64,000 bases of DNA, from positions 744,001 through 808,000 of the forward strand of contig JASJOG010000076.1 in NCBI GenBank assembly GCA_030142905.1, read 5' to 3'. The translations under genes were made by a program, and so were the position numbers. The first letter of the stretch is position 1, and each line of letters opens with the position of its first letter. The stretch comes from Heliopora coerulea. Taxonomy: Eukaryota; Cnidaria; Anthozoa; Scleralcyonacea; Helioporidae. This document shows, one piece after another, positions 25,830 through 38,240 of this stretch. Under the pieces are notes generated by a model. The model had not been told where the DNA came from. It did not search any database and saw only the letters and a program-made list of their open reading frames with translations.

Positions 25830-26420
25830 CTTCGGTATAGCTTCAGCGCGACTTAACATAAGTGGTAACTTCGGTATAGCTTCACTGCGACTTAACATAA
25901 GTGGCTGCCAGTAAATGTTGTGTATTGCAAGGCCGGTGAAACGCGGCACAGGAAGGAATACAAGATTGGCATTTCTAAAGTAAAGTTAACATGTGTAAAG
26001 ATAATATCAGAATAAAGAAACTTATCATTCGGTAAAAGCTTCAGCGCGAATTAACATATTTGTTTACGGGGTGAATGTTGAACATTTCAAAGTCCGTGAA
26101 ACGTAGCACTAGAAGAAAGACAAGGTTGGCATTTCTAAGCCAAAATTAACATATGTACGGATAATATAGAATAAAAAGACTTATAATTTGGTCATAGCTT
26201 CAGCACGAATTAACACATCTGGTTACAGGTAAATGTTGTGCATTTCAAGGACGGTGAAACGTGGCACAGGAAGGAAGACAAGGTTGGCATTTCTTAAGTA
26301 AAATTAAAATATGAAAGGATAATATCAGAATAAACAGACTCATAATTTGGTTAGAGTTTCAGCACAAATGAACATATTTTCCTACGGGGTAAATGTTGAG
26401 CATTTCAAGGTCCTTAAAAC
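25830..26420. repeat. About 157-bp satellite-like tandem repeat upstream of copy A
   Basis: Diverged monomers marked by GCTTCAGC(A/G)CGAATTAACA and GGCATTTCTAA recur near 26037, 26197 and 26355, with a further monomer near 27122 after two insertions. The equivalent array upstream of copy B runs from about 34820 to 35560 without those insertions. Confidence 0.75.
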
Positions 26421-26426
26421 TTGGTA

Positions 26427-26734
26427 CAGTAGTACCTTGACATACGAGTTTAATTCGTTCTGTGACCGAGCTCGTAGCTCAATTTGCTCTTATGTCAAAG
26501 CAATTTGTCCCATTGAAATTAATTGAACACTATCATTTAAATTGCTTAACTTAACTTACTCGCTACACACTTAATGCTACACTTTATTGCTAAACTTAAT
26601 TGCTACAATTTTTTTCACTTATCACTTAATCGCTTAACTTAACTTACTCGCTGAACTTAACTCTGAAGCTGGCTCGCTGGCTCGTACCTCAAAAAACTCG
26701 TAAGTTAATGCACTCGTACGTCAAGGTACTACGG
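26427..26734. mobile_element. Tc1/mariner-type MITE unique to the copy A unit
   Basis: A 308-base element flanked by TA on both sides. Inverted ends are CAGTAGTACCTTGACATACG and, reverse complemented, CCGTAGTACCTTGACGTACG. The matching point in the B unit (about 35392) lacks it. There is no coding capacity. Confidence 0.8.
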
Positions 26735-26740
26735 TACTAG

Positions 26741-27035
26741 AATGAATTATTATTATTATTATTAATTATTATTCCGCTCTGTTTCATCACCTCTGGCTAA
26801 TTGCTCCGTCTCTTCCGTTTCTCTCTACCATACTCATGAATATTCCTTTCCCATGCCATCACCACCACCTAGTTTTGTAACAGCTATTTAAGCCTGATCC
26901 AAACATTGTAATTCATTTCGCTCTGAAGATGTTACTTGTTTAGTAACGAAACGTCAGTAATAAAGTTCGTTTTTATATTATATTTCCATCACGGTTTTAT
27001 TAAAAGATATCTGCTGGGCCATCATATTCTTAACT
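26741..27035 (+). mobile_element. PLE-type end fragment with (TTA)n, unique to the copy A unit
   Basis: It begins with a TTA microsatellite and is absent from the B unit, where flanking satellite sequence is continuous. It ends in GTTCGTTTTTATATTATA-type sequence and carries a hammerhead-like core at 26923-26955. I see no ORF. Flanks ACTAGAA and ACTGGAA may be a worn target duplication. Confidence 0.5.
26923..26955 (+). ncRNA. Hammerhead-ribozyme-like core
   Basis: CTGAAGA (26923-26929), T, the perfect 5-bp stem GTTAC/GTAAC around a 7-nt loop (26931-26947), GAAAC (26948-26952), then GTC. This fits the hammerhead core CTGANGA, stem II, GAAA and a GTC cleavage triplet. Helix I is short at best and helix III is not evident. 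Such minimal motifs are known in Penelope-like elements. Confidence 0.55.
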
Positions 27036-27239
27036 GGAAGAAAGACAAGGTAGGCATTTCTAAACCAAAATTAACATATGTGAAGATAATTATAGAATAA
27101 AAAGACTGATAATTTGGTTATTGCTTCAGCACGGATTAACAATGTTGTCTAAGGGGTAAATATTGAACATTTCAACGTCCGTGAAACTTGGCACGGGAAG
27201 AAAGATAGGCATTCCAAAGCAAAATGTCATGTTACAATG

Positions 27240-27780
27240 TACGTTTACTTTTGAATTCGTATTTTGTTGGTTCTATTCTCGAGTTTCGAAGTCCAACTTA
27301 ATATATAGATAGATATTATGCAATAGAAAGCAATGAAGTTAATAAGTCGACAGAAAAACCTTTGACAATCTACTTTGCACGATTGTTTGCAAAGTCATAT
27401 GAAAGTTTTGCTTTGGCTAGGTTCTCACCGGTGAAGATCCTTCTCTCCAAACGTGACTTTGAAGATTTCTTTATCGTAGCCACAGTTTATCAAACTTAAT
27501 AACACTTTTTTATGATTGTAAATTGAAATGATACGAGGATTTTTGTATTTTAACCAGAACTCAACTCCGCAAGTCGATTTGATAAATAAATAATCCATAT
27601 AATAAATAAATATATATGTATATAAACACCGTTTTCAAATACGTTGATACCATGGTGATTGGTAATTTATGATAAAGTAGGAAGAAATGAAATAAACGCA
27701 CTGAAAAGGTATACACAGTTACCAAGATTTAGGTACTGCTGGACCGTTTAGTTAAGAGAACTCTATGAAACTTAAAGAGA
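27240..27780. other. Duplicated repeat-rich flank (A unit), no gene
   Basis: This sequence aligns with 35590-35960 and 37415-37600 in the B unit; B has an extra 1.4 kb between these two parts. A related, more diverged copy lies at 30290-30550. GAAGATCC and CCAAACGT phrases near 27435-27465 look like a decayed PLE end. Confidence 0.5.
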
Positions 27781-29690
27781 GGTAAACTACTAGGTAAAGA
27801 GTAGGCCGAAAGAACTAACAAAAAGCACGATGTATTTCGGCAGACCACTTATCAAGTGCCATACGTCTGCTGACTCAAAAGAAACAAATCACTTGGATAT
27901 ATAGTCTCAGCACTGATGACATCAACCCGAAGGTATGCGGGGGGCTCAAAATAGGGCTAGCTGGAAAACAAATTCCTTTTGCCAGCACAGATCTGGATTA
28001 TTAAGTTTTATGCAAATGGATTCCATCACTTTCAATTGAAAGGCAAAACGGCATTTCTAAAGAATTCTACAATTACCGTCTGAGTAGGTTTCAGCGCAAG
28101 ACTTATTAGACAAGAGGTGTTTGCCAACTGCTGAATCACATTTGATGAAATGACTAGATCGGCATTGTCGTTCTGGTTGTTGACGTGATGGCTGAGTTTT
28201 ATTTCTAATGACAATGGGAACATGTTGTTTGATCCTATCACCCAGTCTCTGGTTAGTTCTACTCACATAGCGAGATCCACATTCGCATGTAAATTCGTAA
28301 ACAATACAACTTGATGAAGAAGCAGATAGAGACTCTTTGTGAGTGGGTAGGAAGAAGTGGGTCGAAAAAATACTAACAAATCTAGCGACAAAAAATGTTT
28401 GCTCAGTAATTAAATTTGATCGATTGTCTGAAATTTTCGGAAATTTGCCCCATCCAAGGAAGTTTTAAATAGACTGGACATTTAGCGGTTCCAATTAGTT
28501 TGTCTTTTCCACTTAGATTAAAAGCTCTATCAAGTGTTCTTTCCCGGCAGGCATTAGATAAAAATATAGACTTCAACTTTTCTAGATCACTTTCCAGAAA
28601 ATTCTCTAATGAAATCTTATAGGTACGGTTAATTAAACATTAAATCAATGAAAGTTTCTGCTTTCTAGCACTGAAAGCATCAAATCTAGTGCATAGGCCA
28701 GTAAAAGTCGGTTTCCTGTAAACACAAGTCATGAAGGTCGTGTCCTCTTTGTGGACGAGTACATCTAGGAAAGGAAGTTTATCGTCTTTGTCATACTCAC
28801 AGGTAAATTTTAATGACGGGTGAAGATTGTTAAGGGTATCTAGAAAGGAATTAGCTGCACTGTAACCATTAAGTATCCCAAAAGTGTCATCTACATATCG
28901 TTTATACCACTCCGGTAGTTCGTGCAATATAGATTGAAACAGTCTAGATTCGTGATATCCAACAATGATATTTGCTAAAACAGAGCCTAATGGTGAGCCC
29001 ATTGACCCCAGAGCCCTTATCAGGCTTACAAATAACAATATCCTTATTTTTGCGTAATTTTGACAAAGCAATAAGATGTTCCCTCGTGAGGGAAAAATCT
29101 TTAGATTCTATAGGTGTTCTACTGTACGCGTGGGCAATGTCACAGAGTTTGGCTATACAAGCGATTAACATTTCTTCATTATGGGGAGTCAAGTTTTCTA
29201 GCTGTGCCCAAAACGTCTCAAATGCACCGAGTACGGATTCACGTTTTAGTGTTCTAGGTGGTATGGCAAAGTTTAACCCTTTTGACAGCACTTCGCTTTC
29301 TGTAGGTGACAGTTGGTAACTCGATAGGTTTGTTACATGTGGTGAATGTTCCACACTACCATAACGCCTTTTCTTAAGTCTCTTGACGAGATCTAACCGT
29401 ACTTTACTTTGATCGGAAGTTTTCTTATTATTAACTTGCCCTATATACATACAGAATCTAATGAAATCAAACTTAGATAAACTTTGTTTAACCTTTAACA
29501 TTTCTCTGGAAGCTTCTCTCGTCAAAAACCTAAGCCAACTCTCCTTTTGATGAATATCATCCGTCATCAATGCCTTTTCCATAACTAACGTGTGACGTGC
29601 TCTGTTCTTGGCAATTCGCATCATCACATCCTTAGGTGCAACTCTCGAGCTGAAACATTCCTTCACCAACGCAATCCTTACTTGTAAAAA
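27780..29690 (-). mobile_element. Defective Penelope-like retroelement (PLE)
   Basis: On the minus strand, 29669-28944 encodes the PLE N-terminal region (KPDKGSGV at its end). 28640-29071 then picks up in another frame at MGSPLGSVLANI, followed by the RT motif YVDDTFGIL and LPFLDVLVHKED. The RT core normally found between these motifs is missing. Further on, near 28057-28290, the GIY-YIG-type region reads CGSRYVSRTNQRLGDRIKQH. Additional stops lie between RT and endonuclease. The 3' flank (27780-28075) also exists in the B unit (37600-37908), where a BEL LTR abuts it. The element is therefore older than the duplication and is inactive. Confidence 0.8.
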
Positions 29691-29716
29691 GAGGATTGCG
29701 TTGTTGAAAGAATGTT
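29652..29716. repeat. Foldback inverted repeat at the PLE 5' end
   Basis: The left arm GAAACATTCCTTCACCAACG and its continuation to 29677 are mirrored by the right arm (29691-29716) with two or three mismatches and a spacer of about 13 bases. It sits just upstream of the PLE ORF. Confidence 0.75.
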
Positions 29717-30690
29717 TGAGCAGTGGCGTAAATCATGGGGGAATGGAGGGGATGTACCCCCACTTTTTAGACAAGGGGGGATGACTATTGTAATCATCCC
29801 TCACTGGTAACCATTACCACATGATTACGTAACAGAACTATCTTGCCTAATTGAAATTTTATTATCCCTATGATGCAGTAGAATGGTGTTAATGCTCGTC
29901 TGTTGGCGCTATAGAATGCCCTTTGATGTAAATGGCTACGTATCTACACTAGTGAATGTCGACTGAATAAAATGAATGTATTTTCGCATTAACGAGTTTG
30001 GCGATAACGATAGAGTATTTTCTGGCAATGAACAGCAGAAGGTGTACGTATTATAATTCGCGCTGAGGCTATTCCACGATTTCGCGGTATGCCATTTTAT
30101 TCTGTTGCTATTTTTAAGTAATGTTCATTTGCACTAAAACCATTGTTTTATCAAAGACAAAGATTATACATATGCATGCGTAGTCTTTGATAATGGTTTC
30201 AGCACAAATAAACAAATGGCTTGACCAGCTTTATTAAGTTCGTGAAGCTTGGCAATTGACAGAAAACAAGATCGCCATTTCTAAAGCAAAATATTGTGTA
30301 ACAATCTACGTTTACTTTTGAATTAGTATTTTGTTGATATTTTGTAAGACTGACGGATATTATGTAATAAAAAGCGATGAAAGAAACGTTTGTTAAGTCA
30401 TTAAGTCGAAATAAAAATCTTTGACAGTTCACCTTGCACAGTTGTTTGTAAAGTCACGTGAAAGTTTCGTTCTGCTTTCGTTCATTCGGATAAAGACTTT
30501 TGGCTCAAAACGTCAATACTTCTTCATGCTACTTGAAAGTTAACCACGTGTTCTCACACCTGATAACATTTTCATAATTGTAAACTGAAATTATAAGAGG
30601 GTTTTGAAAAGCTGATTTCTCTTAACGGCTTGAGGTTAACAAATTAACGGTGTGAAGCAGCATATAATGTTTTGCTTGAAGACAAAATAG
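29717..30690. other. Mixed repeat sequence between PLE and copy B, no gene
   Basis: Near 29724 the phrase CAGTGGCGTAAATC followed by a G-rich and C-rich run looks like one terminus of a hAT-type element. 30085-30225 aligns with 20238-20380 next to copy A, including a hairpin near 30150-30200. 30290-30550 resembles the decayed PLE end at 27240-27500. No recognisable protein. Confidence 0.5.
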
Positions 30691-30788
30691 GAATTACTGG
30701 TAAAAGAAACATTAGTAATCTTTTTGGTTTTCCAATACTAAGGTGCTAAATACGTAGCCAAGGTACAAAACGACACGAACTATTTGTA

Positions 30789-30794
30789 TTTATT
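30789..30794 (-). other. Polyadenylation signal of secreted gene copy B
   Basis: Minus-strand AATAAA about 65 bases after the copy B stop codon, at the position conserved with copy A. Confidence 0.6.
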
Positions 30795-30858
30795 GACAGG
30801 TTAACATAACTACAAACACGCAGTACAAAAGCAAAGGGATGCGTGTTCAACTACAAGG

Positions 30859-33800
30859 CTAAGCAAATGCAACATAGATTGAAACAACGAGCAACGACAA
30901 TTTCGACAACTGGCCATTGACATTGGCAGACGCTCCAGAATACTTCGCTGGAGTTTCCATTTCGGCCACATTTCTTCTTGGTAACCCAGTGCACAATGCG
31001 TCAATGGTGTCACGCAATTGTCTTGCCAAATTCCTTAAGTTTGGATAGCTTGACAGTCTCCTTAAAGGTTCATCAAAACTAAACAGAAAATGGAAGGTTA
31101 ATTGTAAAATAAGTGATAAATGTAAAAGGTTTTGCGAAAATGGAGCTAAGTATAACATCATCTATTAAAGTCAAAAGTTATTTAACTCTTTTCCGGCGGA
31201 ATTAAACTTTTATTGTTTTACTGTGGCCAACGCCTGACAATTTTACTCGTCAAAGGAAGAGCTCCTGCCAGGAAAGAGTTAAGTGATATTTCAGTAGTCT
31301 AGATACCATGATGAAAAGAAATAAAAAAAACTAGAATAATTCTCAAAGAAACGACGATAAAAATTGTTATAAAAAGTCATAGTAACTATAAAATCTTAAA
31401 GAATCGTCTGAAAAATACGTCATTTTATTTGCATAAAAATTATTTAACACTAAGAATGAGTGATGTTGAGTGTATGCTTCCTAAAGGATTTCTCACAGAA
31501 ATATCTATACACCATTTTACCTGCCGGAAGTAAGTGAATTTCAAATGGCCCCACAGTCCATGTGCTAGGTATTACGTCAAGAACAAGTAAAATGGTTTAA
31601 AAATGTTAAGGAAGAACAAATATATCTGTCTTTTCCCCAGTTACTTACCAGCTCCTTGCCCTTACGCAATCATTGTAATCATGCTCTACGAGCAATCGTT
31701 TCTCGTCTTGAGAACAATAAAATGGACGGCATGAGAAATCTTTGATTAGTTCGACGCATTCTGTCGAGTAAATGCGATCACCATTTGAATAACGTCCGTT
31801 TTCGATGCTTTTAAAGTTTTGCACATTTTCTGAAGACTCTCTCTTGTAAGCTTGAAGCAAATCGGCTGGCATCTAAATTAGAAAAGAAATTGAGTGACTT
31901 ACTGATTTACGATCTGTATGTATTTATCTATGTCTGTATGTATGAATCTATATATCTATATATCAAAGTATCGATGTATCTATATATATAATTATGTACC
32001 AATATACCTATATATATCTACCTGTGTATTTGGGTATATCGATATAGGTCAACAACCATGTCTATATTTCTAATCATTCCTAATTCTCCAATTACATAGA
32101 TTTAGATTCGCAAGATTTACGTCTCTAATAATCTTTATCCACATTCAGCACATCTTAAAAAGCCACTTATATCAATGGGATCATTGATGAAGTCACGGCA
32201 AGCTCTGAACATTATTACAGTTCACATATTACAGGAGATCGACAAATGGACCGTAAAGATTTAAGCCTAGTCCACACGAATACATTTTCTGCGGCAAGTT
32301 TTTCACTGATTATTTTTATTTGCTCGTGTACATGAGAAAATTTGCCCGAATTTTTTGTGACAAATGAATTTGCTGAAAAACTGGCACGACAGTTTTTATG
32401 TGGGCAAGAAATAAATGTCATACGCGAAGGTTTGTTCGTGTGCACGACCCGTCACAGAAAACTTGCCACATACTCCGAGGTTGGCAGTGGCTTCTTCTGT
32501 TTTGTCCCTACTCTCCACAGTCGTTTCTGGCGCATAGGCAAACGAGTTTTCAACATAGCATTTGATGGCTTTATACACGAGCAAATATCTTTGTCACAGG
32601 AAACTTGCCACAGAAAATTTGCTCGTGTGCACTAGGCTTCAATGTCCGTGTACGAAGTTTTAGTTCTGTTGGAGCCATCTAGCCGTGACCAGTTTTAAAC
32701 TATGTCACCAAATCTCCAATTTTGGCCAGGATCCACCACTTAGCCGCTCTCTATTAACTTATTTCTGTGAGGATAGGTCTGCCAGATGATTTTACTCCAG
32801 CTGGTAGCAGATGATTTTATTGGACGAGTGTAGAAATATGGGTAGTAAAGAGTTAAAGGTCATTAAATGTCCATATACGAAATTTTAGCTGTTAGAGACG
32901 GCCAGTCGCGACTACTTCTAAAACTATGTCACCAACATTCAATTTTCAGTCGCACTGCCGACTAATTGGTCTCAACTTCAGGCCAACAACTGTTAAATGT
33001 TTTCTTATTTTTTAACCAGAAGCTGTAAGCTGTCAGTTTATCTTTTGGGCTGCCTCGTAGAACTCACCTCGATCAGGCAGAGTTGTCACTTTTCTTACTC
33101 TTCACGGTTCTTCGTCTTCACAAAAACGTGAAATAAATTTTCCGTGCATGGCAACATTTGCACGATGTAACTGTGGGATACGACTGTTCATTCTGACTTA
33201 TACGACCAACTCACAAGACTGTTAATGCATAATCAAGCGAACGGTGAGCAAGGCTTGTGCAGTGGAGACACAATGTAATACCCCAACAGACAATTGTCTG
33301 CTGCAAAATCCTATCCTATAAATACACCCTAAAAATTCCTACGATTTTCGTGAACACGTAGTTCTCCCACGAGTTCGTGCTTTTTGATCGACTTTTTAAG
33401 TTCCCCACTGTTCATCATTCCAACTCCCATCGAAAGTATCTGTCGAGATCCATGGCTTACTGCAATTTGTTTTTCAGAAACACCGATAATCAACTATAAG
33501 CAATATTTAAGAAGAATTCCTTACCTTGTACTTTGGTTGTGGGCAAGCGCCGCCAATAGGTCCATCTGGAGAAACACAAGGACTTTTCGTACGTATCCCT
33601 GTCGGATTCTGCTCACAATATCTTTGGCGTTTATAAGCACTGGCCAAAGAGGATGGACATGTGGACGTGTACAACTGTTCACATTTTGTTCGTGAATCTC
33701 CATAGTCTTTGCCTCCGTCTGGGAGACATCTTGGAGCAATTTGAGAGCACAAAGTTTCCTTCATGACCTCTTTGCATTTGTCACTAGCCCCAACGATGTC

Positions 33801-34037
33801 AAACAGGCTAAGGACAGCAGGAACAGCTTTCACTTCGGCTTTGTACGTCAGTGCATTTTCAGGCGGTAACGTCCAGTTTACCGGACAAGTACTTTCGCTT
33901 TTTACAGCAACACAGCTCGTTCTGTTGGAAAGCACGTACAGTTTGTCTCCGGTAGCTTTTCTTTTTACCAGAGAATGAGCTGAAACTTGAGCAATCAGCA
34001 ATGACGAGAGCAACAGCAATGAAAGTAATGGCGCCAT
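30859..34037 (-). CDS. Secreted cysteine-rich, probably GPI-anchored protein, copy B
   Basis: Exons 34037-33525, 31872-31649 and 31078-30859 give 318 aa with phases identical to copy A. The signal peptide begins at the Met of MAPLLSLLLLSS. All Cys of copy A are kept, as are SNRTS and the C-terminal hydrophobic LSLLVVSIYVAFA. Replacements relative to A include WTL for WKL, FDIVGASDK for FDTVGASDK and a cluster at the start of exon 2 (AYKRESSENVQN). No stop or frameshift is visible in 318 codons although the introns have drifted, which suggests selection to keep the protein. Lacking the tRNA-like insertions of A, it shows the ancestral arrangement of intron 1 and promoter. Confidence 0.9.
31182..31282. 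repeat. piggyBac-like MITE, intron 2 of copy B
   Basis: Same TTAA-flanked element as at 20876-20976, with the ends TTAACTCTTTTCCGGC and GCCAGGAAAGAGTTAA. Confidence 0.65.
32263..32639. repeat. MITE in intron 1 of copy B
   Basis: Counterpart of 22048-22413 with the same inverted ends (AAGCCTAGTCCACACGA on the left, GCACTAGGCTT on the right). Confidence 0.7.
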
Positions 34038-34819
34038 CTTCGGCAATTTTTTCCCAGGAAAAAAAAAGGGTTATGAACTTTCACTAAATAAGGGGTATAT
34101 TTATATAGTCTTACTTCACACGCAGCTGGGGGTCAAGTAGTGAAGTGATGATGAACCACTTCAGCACAAGTTTTAAAGAATCACGTGTATTTAAAAATCA
34201 GAAATTTGTTATTATACAAAATTATGAACACAGAAAGCAATATATGTGATATTATTTCTACGACAGCAGCAAAGTGAATTGCACATCTAAACCAAGTACA
34301 CCTTGTGTTTAATCATCACCTTCGCAATACTCAAAATTATGAACAAAAATCTACACCTTTTTTATGACAAGATTGAACGCTAGAATCTTCTAAAGATCTT
34401 TAAGAAAACTATAAGAATTGAAGACTTTTCAACGCTGCTTTATGCCATCATCATGTCAAAAGCTAAAATGAAAACTTAGAATATATAGATAGTAAGACAA
34501 GAAGTATGAGAATAGTTCCCATGCAAAGATAAAATGAATATTAAAGAACTATGTCAATATTAAATAAAATATCAAGAATAAATAAATAAATTGGCCTACA
34601 CATGAATTAACCCTTTATGGCACAGTGTCCGGTAAATCGGAAACCAAGAACGAAAGATTAAATGACAAAATAAACCAAACACCAATTAAGAGAGAATTTA
34701 CAACAAAAGAAAAAACAAATCATGCGTGATAGTGTTAAGCAGCTTTTGAGGTAACCCTGCTTTGTCTTTCATGATGACAAGGTTTCAGCAGTAATAAAGA
34801 GTTATTAAGATAATAAGAG

Positions 34820-35560
34820 AATAGTCTGGTAACTTCGGTATAGCTTCACTGCGACTTAACATAAGTGGCTGCCAGTAAATGTTGTGTATTGCAAGGCCGG
34901 TGAAACGCGGAACAGGAAGGAATACAAGATTGGCATTTCTAAAGTAAAGTTAACATGTGTAAAGATAATATCAGAATAAAGAAACTTATCAGTAAAAGCT
35001 TCAGCGCGAATTAACATATTTGTTTACGGGGTGAATGTTGAACATTTCAAAATCCGTGAAACGTAGCACTAGAAGAAAGACGAGGTGGGCATTTCTAAGC
35101 CAAAATTAACATATGTACGGATAATATAGAATAAAAAGACTTATAATTTGGTCATAGCTTCAGCACGAATTAACACATCTGGTTACAGGTAAATGTTGTG
35201 CATTTCAAGGACGGTGAAACGTGGCACAGGAAGGAAGACAAGGTTGGCATTTCTAAAATAAAATTAAAATATGAAAGACTTGAAAGGATAATATCAGAAT
35301 AAACAGACTCATAATTTGGTTAGAGTTTCAGCACAAATTAATATATTTTCCTATGGGGTAAACGTTGAGCATTTCAAGGTCGTTAAAACTTGGCACTAGA
35401 AGATAGACAAGGTCGGCATTTCTAAAGCAAAATTAATATATGTGAAGATAATTATAGAATAAAAAGACTGATAATTTGGTTATTGCTTCAGCACGAATTA
35501 ACATAGCTGTCTACGGGGTAAATATTGAACATTTCAATGTCCGTGAAACTTGGCACGGGA
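34820..35560. repeat. About 157-bp satellite-like tandem repeat upstream of copy B
   Basis: Monomers marked by GCTTCAGC(A/G)CGAATTAACA recur near 34845, 34998, 35157, 35325 and 35485. The array is uninterrupted here, unlike its partner upstream of copy A. Confidence 0.75.
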
Positions 35561-35964
35561 AGAAAGATAGGCATTCCAAAGCAAAATGTCATGCTACAAT
35601 GTACGTTTACTTTTGAATTCGTATTTTGTTGGTCCTATTCTCGAGTTTCGAAGTCCAACTTAATATATAGATAGATATTATGCAACAAAAAAGCAATGAA
35701 GTTAATAAGTCGAGAGAAAAACCTTTGACAATCTACTTCGCACGATTCTTTGCAAAGTCATATGAAAGTTTTGCTTTGGCTAGGTTCTCACCGGTGAAGA
35801 TCCTTCTCTCCAAACGTGACTTTGAAGATTTCTTTATCGTACACTTTTTTATGATTGTAAATTGAAATGATACGAAGAATTTTGTAGCGTGCCAACACAA
35901 AGTTAAAGCAAACGTAACTTTATTTTAACCAGAACTCAACTCAGCTAGTCGATTACAAAACCTA

Positions 35965-35982
35965 CATGCACACACACTCACA

Positions 35983-36027
<45 letters not shown>

Positions 36028-37410
36028 TCGCACCTCCATTAAGCGGCCCTCCATTAAGCGGCCACCCTCTATTGGCGAAACTATTTCAAGAGAACCGCAC
36101 TAAAAGTTGAGCTGATAATGCTTAATAATTTTCTTTATTTACTTAATAACACTTAAAAATAATGTTTAACACATGTCACTTGACACCTCACTCAACTTTA
36201 AAGGTCATTAAATTCAAATCATTGTTAGCAACAAAAGCGTCAGTGTTTGCGTTGCATAAAAACGCTTTATTACTTCGCGTCAAATCCCTTCTTTTTTAGC
36301 TTTGCTTTTAGCCAACTGATTGAAAAGGCATCTCCTGTGAAATGAAATTCACAGTGATTTATGATTGAATAAATAGACATTAGACCACGCCCAAGGTCTA
36401 CTTTTTGCGTACCTCTATTTAGCGGCCACCTCTATTGAGGTTAATGTGTTGGATAAGATTATATAAAGTTATTCTTGTTAATCGTATTTGTAAAACTAAG
36501 CGTAGTGACAATCTGTGAAATAGGACTTGGGTTACACTCACAATGCTTGTTGTGTATGAATAGCGTGTTGTACGATCTTCAAGCTCCATACTCAGAAAAT
36601 GATTTCTGAGCCCCAGACGGGGATCGAACCCGCAATCTTCTGATGACCGGTTAGACGCTCTAACCATTGAGCTACCGAGACTCAGATGGTGAGCTAAGGT
36701 GCAAATTCGATATATATGTGCGACCTAAGCGGAGGCCACTATATATTAATAATGATTGAAGCAGTTTGATGTTTGAGAAACGTGAGAGCTTGGATATATT
36801 AAGGTAGATGAAAGATCTTCAAGCTCGATACTGAGAAAATGATTTCTGAGCCCCAGAGAGAGCCATAGTGGCTTCCGCTTAGGTCGCACATATATATCGA
36901 ATTTGCACGTTAGCTCACCATCTGAGTCTCGGTAGCTCAATGGTTAAAGCGTCTAACCGGTCATCAGAAGGTTGCGGGTTCGATCCCCGTCTGGGGCTCA
37001 GAAATCATTTTCTGAGTATCGAGCTTGAAGATCGTTCATCTACCTTAATATATCCAAGTTCTCACGTTTCTCAAACATCAAATAGCGTATTGTATTCAGT
37101 AGTTCATTGTTCTTGTAATTAGATTAGGGTGTAATTTCCTTCTGAAAAGATTGTGACAAGACAGCTCTGAGCTTGTCTGACGGAGTGAACATCATGTAGT
37201 ATGAACAAGTTGAAAATTATGTGGTTTTAAAAGGATAGATACAGTCCCGTCGATTGCGCTCTACGTAAATCGGGAACCAGAGCAGAATCTTCGAGGATTC
37301 AGCGACAGTTAATAAGGAATTTATTGTATGGCTTATTATATCTTATTGTACGGCTAGGCAACCAATCAGCGTGCGTCAGTTTGCGTACAGACCGGATAGC
37401 GAGCTCAGCC
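35965..37410. mobile_element. Composite 1.4-kb insertion unique to the B unit
   Basis: The A unit is continuous where this block sits. It contains a CA/TA microsatellite (about 35970-36024), then a pogo/Tigger-like end with repeated CCATTAAGCGGCC (36027-36440), then an inverted pair of family-2 tRNA-like repeats (separate entry), then sequence of unknown origin up to 37410. No protein is encoded. Confidence 0.6.
36565..37085. mobile_element. Inverted pair of tRNA-like repeats (family 2)
   Basis: One full 76-nt tRNA-like unit on minus (36608-36683) and one on plus (36924-36999), with mirrored flanks and a partial 3' end near 36848. Box A is TAGCTCAATGGTTA and box B GGTTCGATCC. The acceptor-like ends are GAGTCTC and GGGGCTC. 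After the plus unit come CTCAGAAA-TCAT-TTTCTGAG and AGCTTGA, the same module as in families 1 and 3. Confidence 0.8.
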
Positions 37411-37908
37411 ATATAATAAATAAATATATATGTATATAAACACCGTTTTCAAATACGTTGATACCATGGTGATTGGTAATTTATGATAAAGTAGGAAGAA
37501 ATGAAATAAACGCACTGAAAAGGTATACACAGTTACCAAGATTTAGGTACTGCTGGACCGTTTAGTTAAGAGAACTCTATGAAACTTAAAGAGAAGTAAA
37601 CTACTACGTAAAGAGTAGGCCGAAAGAACTAAGAAAGAGCACGATGCATTTCGGCAGACCACTTATCAAGTGCCATACGTCTGCTGACTCAAAAGAAACA
37701 AATCACTTGGATATATAGTCTCAGCACTGATGACATCAACCCGAAGGTATGTGGGGGGGGGGTGTCAAAATAGGGCTAGCTGGAAAACAAATTCCTTTTG
37801 CTGGCACACATCCGGATTATTAAGTTTTATGTAAATGGATTCCATCACTTTCAATTGAAAGGCAAAACGACATTTGTAAAGGATTCTAAAATTACCGTCT
37901 GAGTAGGT

Positions 37909-38240
37909 TGTCGAATATTTTGGAAACGCTCTGTTTAGTTGGTTGTGGAGTGGTCAGGACTATTGTTGGATTACCTTCTTGTTAGACTTTGAACTTTGGA
38001 CCAAAGCACAATGTGAGGTGGAGCTTCCGAGCGACGCCAAAAAAGGGAAAATTTTGTAACTTTAGAGGCGAGTTGATAATTGTGGTGTAGTGATGTAATT
38101 GGAACTAAAGAAAGAAGGTCTTGTAACTTTAGAGACGAGTTGTGATTAAACGTTTTACATTTATTGAAAGATACAGTACCCAATTGTGTTCGGAACCAGC
38201 CGAAGCACAACTACCTTGGTGCGCCAGGTAGAAAAGTGCA
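37909..38240 (+). repeat. 5' LTR of BEL element 1
   Basis: Begins TGTCGAATATTTTGGAAACG and ends GTAGAAAAGTGCA, 332 bases. It aligns along its length with 43733-44066. Confidence 0.85.

Noticed and set aside
27820..27960. Further hammerhead motifs in the PLE 3' flank (CTGATGA near 27915; TTGATAAGTGG on minus near 27855)
   Set aside because: No plausible stem II joins these phrases to a GAAA at the right distance.
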